64,000 nt of DNA. It comes from Peteryoungia wuzhouensis (lineage in GTDB: Bacteria > Pseudomonadota > Alphaproteobacteria > Rhizobiales > Rhizobiaceae). Location of the stretch: positions 186,001 through 250,000 of the forward strand of contig NZ_QJRY01000001.1 in assembly GCF_003205195.1 (NCBI RefSeq). The letters run 5' to 3'. The notes below the pieces were generated by a model. It saw nothing but the letters and a program-made list of their open reading frames with translations. It was not told where the DNA came from and did no database searches. The first letter of the stretch is position 1. The number at the start of each line of letters is the position of its first letter. Shown here piece by piece: positions 54,738 through 60,863 of this stretch. The position numbers and the translations under genes are program-made.

Positions 54738-55397
54738 ATGCTGAAGATCTACGGTGTCTACAAGTCACGCGCGACGCGCATTCTCTGGCTGCTGGAAGAA
54801 CTGGGGCTGCCGTTCGAACTGGTGCCGGTGTTGCAGGCCTACAAGTTGAAAGACCCGATGGCCGAGGGCGTTCGGCTCAACACCCGCTCGCCGGAATTCC
54901 TGGCCATCAATCCGATGGGCAGCATTCCGACGATCGAAGACGACGGGCTGGTGCTGAACGAGTCGCTCGCGCAGACGCTTTACGTGGCGAAGAAGCAGGG
55001 CGGTCCCATGGCGCCGCGCGATCTCCACGAGGAAGCGCAGATGCTGCAATGGTCGCTGTTTGCCGCGACCTCGATCGAGACGGACGCGCTGAAGATCTCC
55101 ACCGCCAACAATGAAGGCCGCTTGTCGACCGAGGCCGGCCAGCAGGAGGCCAAGGTGATCGCCCGCATTCTCGCGCGGCCCTTCGGCGTGCTGGAGAAGC
55201 ACTTTTCCCACAACGACTACGCCGTCGGCGGGCGTTTCACCGTCGCCGATATCAACCTCGCCGAAATCGTGCGCTACGCCCAGGCTTACCAGCCGCTGTT
55301 CGATGCCCATCCGAAGACAGCCGCCTGGCTCGCGCATGTGCAGGCAAGGCCCGGCTTCAAGGCGATGTGGGAAAAGCGGCTGGCCGAGGTGGAGTAA
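54738..55397 (+). CDS. Glutathione S-transferase family protein
   Basis: 219 residues. N-terminal thioredoxin fold (MLKIYGVYKSRATRILWLLE) and the GSH-site motif NPMGSIPTIEDDGLVLNESL, followed by an all-alpha C-terminal domain (GGRFTVADINLAEIVRYAQA). Ser in RSRATRI-like position could be catalytic. It conjugates glutathione to electrophiles or acts as a reductase; substrate unknown. ATG 54738 after GGGAGAG. Confidence 0.9.
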   Translation: MLKIYGVYKSRATRILWLLEELGLPFELVPVLQAYKLKDPMAEGVRLNTRSPEFLAINPMGSIPTIEDDGLVLNESLAQTLYVAKKQGGPMAPRDLHEEAQMLQWSLFAATSIETDALKISTANNEGRLSTEAGQQEAKVIARILARPFGVLEKHFSHNDYAVGGRFTVADINLAEIVRYAQAYQPLFDAHPKTAAWLAHVQARPGFKAMWEKRLAEVE

Positions 55398-55499
55398 GCG
55401 GCAAGCGTATCATCCTTTGGCTTGAACTTTGACGGCCATTGCCGCACACTGCAACCTTAGATCGCAATTGAACCACTTGAACCAAGACCTCAAAAGGTT

Positions 55500-55513
55500 T
55501 ACCTTGCAAGGTA
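55500..55513. promoter_or_regulatory. Operator palindrome of the HigBA-type pair
   Basis: Perfect 14-bp palindrome TACCTTGCAAGGTA ending 6 bases before the toxin start; it covers the ribosome site region, so HigA binding would block transcription and perhaps translation. Confidence 0.7.
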
Positions 55514-55519
55514 TAGGCT

Positions 55520-55882
55520 ATGCAGCGCGCCAAGATCGTGCATGCATTTTTCTATGTTTCGACCGGGGGGCGGCGGCCTGTGCGGGATTGGCTGATGTCC
55601 CTCAGCCCGGATGACCGAAAGCTCATCGGCGAGGACATTGCGACGCTGGAATATTGCTGGCCGGTGGGCATGCCAAAATGCGCCGCGATCGTGGGTGTGA
55701 AAGGTCTCTTCGAGATCCGCTCGTCTCTCGCTCACGGCCGGATTGCACGGCTATTCTTCATGATCCAGGAGGGCCGGATGGTCCTTTTGCACGGTTTTGA
55801 GAAGAAAACGCAGAAGACACCACAAAAGGACATCGACCTAGCTGTGGCTCGAATGAAAGACGTCGCTCGCCATGCACACTGA
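55520..55882 (+). CDS. HigB-like RelE-superfamily toxin
   Basis: 120 residues. The pattern VHAFFYVSTGGRRPVRDWLM and VGVKGLFEIRSSLAHGRIARLFFMIQ with a C-terminal KDIDLAVARMKD is that of RelE/HigB (Gp49-like) mRNA interferases. Toxin precedes antitoxin as in HigBA. It overlaps higA by 11 bases. Intact. Confidence 0.88.
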   Translation: MQRAKIVHAFFYVSTGGRRPVRDWLMSLSPDDRKLIGEDIATLEYCWPVGMPKCAAIVGVKGLFEIRSSLAHGRIARLFFMIQEGRMVLLHGFEKKTQKTPQKDIDLAVARMKDVARHAH

Positions 55883-56162
55883 CGAAAATCCTCATATCGG
55901 CGAAAGCTTCGACAGCTTTTTGCGAGACGAAGGTCTCTATGACGTGGTGACCGCGACGGCGATCAAGCGGGCTTTGGTGATTGCCATCGAGCACGAAATG
56001 AAGACCCAACAGATTTCGAAGTCCGAAATGGCGCGGCGGATGAAAACAAGCGGAACCCAGCTCGGCCGGTTGCTCGACCCCGCCAATGACAAGGTGCAAC
56101 TGGATACTCTGGTCAAGGCTGCTTCCGCCGTCGGCAAGACCCTGAGCGTGCAGCTGAGCTGA
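55872..56162 (+). CDS. HigA-like XRE antitoxin
   Basis: 96 residues. C-terminal XRE helix-turn-helix: IEHEMKTQQISKSEMARRMKTSGTQLGRLL, DTLVKAASAVGKTLSVQL. It should bind the palindrome upstream and neutralise the toxin. Overlaps the toxin gene by 11 bases. Confidence 0.88.
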   Translation: MHTDENPHIGESFDSFLRDEGLYDVVTATAIKRALVIAIEHEMKTQQISKSEMARRMKTSGTQLGRLLDPANDKVQLDTLVKAASAVGKTLSVQLS

Positions 56163-56171
56163 GGGCTCAAG

Positions 56172-56576
56172 TCACCCCATCTTCTTTGGCCGGCCTCCTT
56201 TTGCCCCATTGACCCGGCTGGCGGCAATCTTGGCCGGGGAGCGCGACTGCCCTCCCCGGCGCTGCGCTTCGAGGAACGCGCGAGACCCGAAGATGCCGGC
56301 CATGAGGCCCTGAATGGTGTAATCGACATCCAGCCTCTCCCAGTGGAGACCGGTTTCGCCCAGCAATTCGACATCGGCAATGTCGTCCGGCGTCGCCTTT
56401 TGCAGGCCTTCGAGCGCGCGGGCCGGCACGAGGAAGGCGGCGCCATTGGTGAACTCGACGACGATCCGCTCACTGTCTCGGTCAAACCTGACGGCAGACG
56501 GGGCTGGCCTTTCAGCGCGCTCCTCGGCCCAACGGCGTTTTGCAGCCTCAAGGTCGGCGTCGGTGATTTCAGCCAT
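56172..56576 (-). CDS. DUF2442 family protein
   Basis: 134 residues starting MAEITDADLEAAKRRWAEER. Central DUF2442 domain (SERIVVEFTNGAAFLVPARALE, LHWERLDVDYTIQGLMAGIFG), often paired with DUF4160 as a possible toxin-antitoxin module. C-terminus is basic (VNGAKGGRPKKMG), suggesting DNA binding. The upstream DUF4160 gene is decayed, so DUF2442 is now without its partner. Confidence 0.85.
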   Translation of the reverse strand: MAEITDADLEAAKRRWAEERAERPAPSAVRFDRDSERIVVEFTNGAAFLVPARALEGLQKATPDDIADVELLGETGLHWERLDVDYTIQGLMAGIFGSRAFLEAQRRGGQSRSPAKIAASRVNGAKGGRPKKMG

Positions 56577-56740
56577 GATACTGTCTCCACGTGTCCAGAA
56601 AGAGCGCCCTGCGAGATCACCTTCAAGGTCACGATGTCGCTTCGGGCCTCGCCATCACCGTAAACATGCGCATGGGGCGGCTCGTGATCTGCCGTGTAGA
56701 TCACGAAACGCATGCCATGCTTGCGCAGAACGGTGACCAT
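56569..56740 (-). pseudogene. DUF4160 gene, decayed by deletion and frameshift
   Basis: The start MVTVLRKHGMRFVIYTADHE and the HAHVYGDGEA segment are DUF4160. The normal C-terminus is still present in another frame as ALFLDTWRQYHG followed by TGA, overlapping the DUF2442 ATG. Between them, about 20 codons that the family usually has are missing, and the frame changes near 56600. The original frame now runs without stop through DUF2442 to 55937. Two lesions therefore inactivate it. Confidence 0.75.
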
Positions 56741-56746
56741 GTGGAA

Positions 56747-56772
56747 GAATAACCCATCAACTTAGGTTATTC
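56747..56772. promoter_or_regulatory. Inverted repeat upstream of the DUF4160/DUF2442 pair
   Basis: GAATAACC and GGTTATTC arms with a 10-base spacer, 6 bases upstream of the DUF4160 start. Probable operator/promoter of the pair. Confidence 0.5.
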
Positions 56773-56796
56773 AATCCTGGCCTGGAAGTGCGCCCC

Positions 56797-57153
56797 TCAG
56801 CCACACCCCGGCACATCCTCCAGCCGATACCAGACCGGGATGCCGCGTTCGGTGGCGATGCGGACGTCATTGTCGGCGCCCTTGGAGGCGCCGGGAAGGC
56901 GCAGGACGCCTTCGCAGAGTGCCAAGAGGCGGCCCGCGACGGGGTGGAAGATCTGCTCGTAAAGGTCATCGCCGACGGTCTTGCCGCCGGCGGCATGCCA
57001 GATGGGCAGCGCCACCCATTCGCCGATCATCGGCACGTGGCCGGCCTGAAACAGGGCATGGGACGGCGCCTCGAGCACCTTCAGGTTGGCGGCCATCTTT
57101 TCCGGATCATCCCCGGTGCCCGAGCGATAGGGACCGGCAATCAATATCAACAT
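56797..57153 (-). CDS. DUF4406 family protein (nucleoside deoxyribosyltransferase-like)
   Basis: 118 residues: MLILIAGPYRSGTGDDPEKM, then HALFQAGHVPMIGEWVALPI and GVLRLPGASKGADNDVRIAT. These are the features of DUF4406, a Rossmann-type family distantly related to nucleoside 2-deoxyribosyltransferases. Function not established. Divergent from the DeoR gene. Confidence 0.85.
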   Translation of the reverse strand: MLILIAGPYRSGTGDDPEKMAANLKVLEAPSHALFQAGHVPMIGEWVALPIWHAAGGKTVGDDLYEQIFHPVAGRLLALCEGVLRLPGASKGADNDVRIATERGIPVWYRLEDVPGCG

Positions 57154-57271
57154 GTCTCACTCCTTCATCATCCGCCTCATGCGGATACGTGCACATTTCC
57201 GCACGATTCTTATGGAATGTCGAATCCAATTCGGTATTATCCGGAAATATCGTGAACAAACGGGCGAGATC

Positions 57272-58027
57272 ATGCTGACCGAACAAAGACGCCGAGAGAT
57301 CCTGGAGGTGCTGAAACGCGACGGGCGGGCGCTGTCGGGCGAGCTGGCCAGGCTCTGGGACGTGTCCGAGGATACGATCCGCCGCGACATGCGCGACATG
57401 GCGGCGGCGGGGCTTCTGATCCGGGTGCATGGCGGGGCGCTGCCGGTTGCCGCCCCCCTGCCCGACTTTTCCACGCGCCAGCGGCTGGCGACCGAGGAGA
57501 AGCGGCGGCTGGCGGCCGCCTGCGTCCGGCTGATCAACCCCGGCCAGACGGTGTTTCTCGACGGCGGCACGACGACGGCGGAGATTGCGCGGCAGATCCC
57601 GCACGACATGACGCTGACGGTCGTCACCCACGCCCCGACCATCGCGGCGGAGTTCGAGCAGCATCAGCAAATCGAGGTGATCCTGATCGGCGGGCGGATC
57701 TTCAAACACTCGATGGTGGCGGTGGGTCCGACGGCGCTTTCGGCGATCGAGCGGCTGCGGCCGGATCTGTTCTTCCTCGGCGCCACCGCCGCCCATCCGG
57801 CCGACGGGCTGTCGACCGGCGATTTCGAGGAAGCCGCGATCAAGCGGCGGATCGTTGAGCGCAGCGTGGCGAGTTACTGCCCGTTGACGGCGGAGAAACT
57901 GGGCGCCGTCTCGCCTTTCGGCATCGTGCCGCTTTCCGAGGTGACGGGGCTGATCGTCGGTGCCGAGACGCCGGAGGAGGTTCTCGCCGGTTATCGGGCG
58001 GCAGGCGCGGAGATGATCCCTGCGTGA
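57272..58027 (+). CDS. DeoR/GlpR family transcriptional regulator
   Basis: 251 residues from ATG 57272. HTH: RREILEVLKRDGRALSGELA, SEDTIRRDMRDMAAAGLLIRVHGG; C-terminal sugar-phosphate sensor DeoRC (VFLDGGTTTAEIARQIP). Regulates a nearby metabolic gene; candidates are DUF4406 (divergent) and the convergent asparaginase. The usual effector is a phosphorylated sugar. Confidence 0.9.
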   Translation: MLTEQRRREILEVLKRDGRALSGELARLWDVSEDTIRRDMRDMAAAGLLIRVHGGALPVAAPLPDFSTRQRLATEEKRRLAAACVRLINPGQTVFLDGGTTTAEIARQIPHDMTLTVVTHAPTIAAEFEQHQQIEVILIGGRIFKHSMVAVGPTALSAIERLRPDLFFLGATAAHPADGLSTGDFEEAAIKRRIVERSVASYCPLTAEKLGAVSPFGIVPLSEVTGLIVGAETPEEVLAGYRAAGAEMIPA

Positions 58028-58037
58028 GCGCTCAGGT

Positions 58038-59045
58038 TCAGCCGAACAGCACGTCGGTGACCCGCACCTGGCCGACCTCGATGCCGTTCCAGTTGCGCAT
58101 GCCGTGATTGGCAAGGCCCATCAGCGCCGCATGCTCCTCGCTTTCAGGCTCGAAATACCGGGCCAGCAGGGCCGCGATCATGGCTTCGGCGGCGCGGGTG
58201 GCGCCGTCCTCGGCCTTGACGGCGAAGGACAGGCCCTTGTTTGGCAACACGGCGCAGAAGACGCCTTCGGCGCCGGTCTTGGCGAAGATCTTTCCAGGTG
58301 CGACTTGCATCAGCTTTGTGCAGAAGCGTTTCGTGCCGGCGACGTAGAAGGGTTCCGCCATGCAGGCCTGGATCAGCCGGCGGGCGGCAGCGGCGCGGAT
58401 GGGCGCGAGCCCCTGCCCCGTGCCGAGCTTGGCGAAACCATGGGCAAGGCCGGTGAGCGGCACGGCATAGGTCGGGATCGAGCAGCCGTCGGTGCCGCAA
58501 TTGTCCAGGCCGAGCGTGGCGCCCGTCAGGTCTGCCATGATCGCGCGGATCGACTGCTGCAGCGGGTGGTCATAGGTGGAATAGCCCTTGGGGTCTTCGC
58601 CCATATGGGCGCAGGTGCAGACGAAGCCGGAATGTTTGCCCGAGCAATTGTTGTGAAGGGCCGAGGGGCGGTCGAGGCTGCGGGCCTGGGCGATGATGGT
58701 TGCCTGATCGAAGGACCAGTGGGCGCCGCATTCCAGATCGCTTTCGCTGCAACCGGCGGCTTTCAGCATGGCGGCGGCGGTTGCCACATGCTCCGGCTCG
58801 CCGGAATGGGAGGAGCAGGCGAGCGCCAGTTCGCGATTGCCGAAGCCGAAGGCATCCGCCGCGCCGCTTTCGACCAGCGGGAGGGCCTGCATGGCCTTGC
58901 AGGCGGAGCGCGGGAAGACGGCCGCATCGACATCGCCAGCGGAAAAGACGATTTTGCCATCGCTATCGACGACCACCGCCAGCCCGCGATGGCGGCTTTC
59001 GACGAGTTGACCGCGCGTGACCTCGACCGTGACCGGATTGCCCAT
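58038..59045 (-). CDS. ansA: Rhizobial-type (class 3) L-asparaginase, ReAV-like
   Basis: 335 residues starting at ATG 59045 (MGNPVTVEV) after TTTTGAGG. Ser47-x2-Lys50 (RSACK), Ser79 (SSHSGEPEH), Cys134 and Lys137 (NNCSGKHSG) and Cys188 (DNCGTDGCS) match, one residue offset, the catalytic Ser/Lys pairs and the zinc site described for Rhizobium etli ReAV. It hydrolyses asparagine to aspartate and ammonia. Unlike R. etli, no ansP/ansB genes or GntR-type ansR are adjacent. Confidence 0.88.
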   Translation of the reverse strand: MGNPVTVEVTRGQLVESRHRGLAVVVDSDGKIVFSAGDVDAAVFPRSACKAMQALPLVESGAADAFGFGNRELALACSSHSGEPEHVATAAAMLKAAGCSESDLECGAHWSFDQATIIAQARSLDRPSALHNNCSGKHSGFVCTCAHMGEDPKGYSTYDHPLQQSIRAIMADLTGATLGLDNCGTDGCSIPTYAVPLTGLAHGFAKLGTGQGLAPIRAAAARRLIQACMAEPFYVAGTKRFCTKLMQVAPGKIFAKTGAEGVFCAVLPNKGLSFAVKAEDGATRAAEAMIAALLARYFEPESEEHAALMGLANHGMRNWNGIEVGQVRVTDVLFG

Positions 59046-59117
59046 GATGAACCTCAAAACGCCATGATTGCCAGATGCTTGTTAGAGCATGTCTCGCAAG
59101 CTGGTTCGAGGTCCGGA

Positions 59118-59852
59118 TTGAAATTTCTGCTGCGTATCGTCTCCGTCATCCTGCTCGTTTTCGTGCTGCCGACCCTGGTTTCGGCCGGGCTGTGGGCGAC
59201 GCGCGAGCATCCGTCCGGCTGGAGTTCGGCAAAATGGGGCTCATCCGGCCTTTTGCCGTCGGCGCAGGACAGCCCGGAGGCGGCGATCTACGTCTTCTCC
59301 GCGATGACCGGCGGCCTGAAAGGGGCGATCGCCAGCCATGCCTGGATCGTGACCAAGACGAAAGACGGCGCCTATCAGCGCTATGACAAGGTGGGCTGGG
59401 GCGCGCCGATCCGGCGCAACCACCGGGCACCGGACGCCTTCTGGTATTCGAACCCGCCAAGGCTGGTGGTGGAATTGAAGGGCCCCGAGGCCGAGCGACT
59501 GATCCCGAAGGTGGAGGCGGCGATCGAGGCTTATCCTTACGGCCAGCCGGGCGGCTACCGGATCTATCCGGGGCCGAACTCCAACACCTTTGTCGCCCAT
59601 GTGCTGCGGCAAGTGCCCGACCTCGGCGCCGTCTTGCCGCCGGATGCCGTGGGTCGCGACTATCTCGGCGAGGGCACCTTCTATGCCCTGGACAGCGACG
59701 GGCGCGACCTGCATGTGAGCCTCGGCGGGCTTGCCGGCTTTTCCGTGGGGATGCGCAGCGGGCTGGAGGTGAATTTTCTGGGCCTGGTGGCTGGCGTCGA
59801 CCTCGCCCGGCCGGCGCTGAAGGTGCCGGGCTTCGGGGCGGTCGGATTGTAA
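59118..59852 (+). CDS. DUF3750 family protein
   Basis: About 244 residues from TTG 59118, which follows CGAGGT; ATG 59064 is an alternative giving a longer N-terminus. The N-terminal hydrophobic segment FLLRIVSVILLVFVLPTLVSAGL is an anchor or signal peptide. The body (YVFSAMTGGLKGAIASHAWI, YPYGQPGGYRIYPGPNSNTF) is DUF3750, of unknown function. Divergent from asparaginase gene. Confidence 0.8.
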   Translation: MKFLLRIVSVILLVFVLPTLVSAGLWATREHPSGWSSAKWGSSGLLPSAQDSPEAAIYVFSAMTGGLKGAIASHAWIVTKTKDGAYQRYDKVGWGAPIRRNHRAPDAFWYSNPPRLVVELKGPEAERLIPKVEAAIEAYPYGQPGGYRIYPGPNSNTFVAHVLRQVPDLGAVLPPDAVGRDYLGEGTFYALDSDGRDLHVSLGGLAGFSVGMRSGLEVNFLGLVAGVDLARPALKVPGFGAVGL

Positions 59853-59879
59853 ACCAGGGACTGCCGGAGCCCCGGAATC

Positions 59880-59906
59880 AAAAGAGCCACCCGCGAGGGT
59901 GGCTCC
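59880..59906 (-). terminator. Terminator of the 24-codon microgene
   Basis: Perfect 9-bp stem GAGCCACCC / GGGTGGCTC around GCGA, with TTTTT on the minus strand. No annotated long gene precedes it on that strand; only the microgene does. Confidence 0.85.
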
Positions 59907-59965
59907 CATGAGCTTTAGTCCTTTGTCTGGACCCGGACGGGGTAACCGCCCGAAGGAAGGCTGGA

Positions 59966-60040
59966 TCAGGCCGAGGGCTGCCCCGTCAAAACCGCACCCT
60001 TTCCAAAGTCACACACGCAGACCGAAATCTCATTAGACAT
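59966..60040 (-). CDS. Putative 24-residue small protein with extreme Shine-Dalgarno
   Basis: Open frame of 24 codons, starting MSNEISVCVCDFG and ending LTGQPSA. It is preceded (60056-60043) by GAAAGGAAGGTGATC, which matches nearly the whole 16S rRNA 3' end complement (AGAAAGGAGGTGATC) with one extra A and 7 bases spacing from the core to ATG. A plausible promoter lies upstream and a strong terminator downstream. No long ORF exists on this strand here. The Cys-Val-Cys motif is notable. Could also be a leader or small RNA. Confidence 0.55.
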   Translation of the reverse strand: MSNEISVCVCDFGKGAVLTGQPSA

Positions 60041-60077
60041 TGGATCACCTTCCTTTCGTTACGTTGCCGATGATTGA

Positions 60078-60106
60078 AAGGTAGGGCGCTTCGAGGATTT
60101 CGACAA
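60078..60106 (-). promoter_or_regulatory. Possible promoter of the microgene
   Basis: On the minus strand TTGTCG and TACCTT are separated by 17 bases, roughly 30 bases before the ribosome site. The -10 match is imperfect. Confidence 0.45.
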
Positions 60107-60188
60107 GGCACGTTATGTGACGTCTTGTTTGTATAATTGTGTTGCGTTGCGGCAGAATTCGTTCACAATTCGCGCGCCGGAGCCGAGA

Positions 60189-60557
60189 TCATCCCCTTCG
60201 CGGGAGTGGCGTCAGGAACATGCGCTCATAGCTGACAAAGGGTGGATCGTCGCGGAAACGCGCGTTCGCGGCTATGCCATCCGGATCTTTCGCCACCTGC
60301 TCCCGGTATTGCGCATAGGCGGCTTCATCGGCAAAGGTGAACAGCGCGATGGCAATGTCATGCGCACCGTCGCTGCCCTGCCCCGCAAAACTGACGCTCG
60401 CCTCATCCGGCCTTTTGCCCGGCAGGAAATATCCGTGATGCATGCCGCCGTGACGTTCGATGAGTTCGGTCCAGATGTGCGCATAGGCTTCAAACTCGGA
60501 CATGCGATCCGGATCGATGCGGTAACGAACCTCACAGGTGACGGGCATCTTGCGCAT
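60189..60557 (-). CDS. NIPSNAP family protein
   Basis: 122 residues. VTCEVRYRIDPDRMSEFEAY and the later FTFADEAAYAQYREQVAKDP are the ferredoxin-like alpha/beta pattern of NIPSNAP / small EthD-like proteins. Function unknown. ATG 60557 (MRKMPV) with GGAGAAG upstream; ATG 60548 is a possible second start. Confidence 0.82.
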   Translation of the reverse strand: MRKMPVTCEVRYRIDPDRMSEFEAYAHIWTELIERHGGMHHGYFLPGKRPDEASVSFAGQGSDGAHDIAIALFTFADEAAYAQYREQVAKDPDGIAANARFRDDPPFVSYERMFLTPLPRRG

Positions 60558-60863
60558 GCGGGGCGACTTCTCCGATTACCGCCCATCCTGCACGGTTGCA
60601 TCCGGCGGGCCGGGCCATCCTATGACATCGCGCACGCTTCGCAAACAGATCGCGCGATGGCCGCACAGCCGATCGCATCGGCTGACGAGAAGCGTGACGC
60701 AGGCCTTTTCTCCCCATCCAGACTTCGCATTTTACTATTGAAATTACGGGATATTCCGCGAATTTCGGCCCAGATTTGGACCATTGGATAACGGCCGTTT
60801 CTTTTCTAAACGTCATGAGCTCTGAACGGCTTTGCCGATCTGCGCCTCCCTGGAGAAGCAATC

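Noticed and set aside
58104..59064. Plus-strand frame running into DUF3750 from inside the asparaginase gene
   Set aside because: The upstream part is antisense to asparaginase; only the part after about 59118 is a real gene.
60041..60062. Fragment of a 16S rRNA gene on the plus strand
   Set aside because: Resemblance is limited to about 15 bases and is better explained as the complement of an extended Shine-Dalgarno; no other rRNA sequence is nearby.
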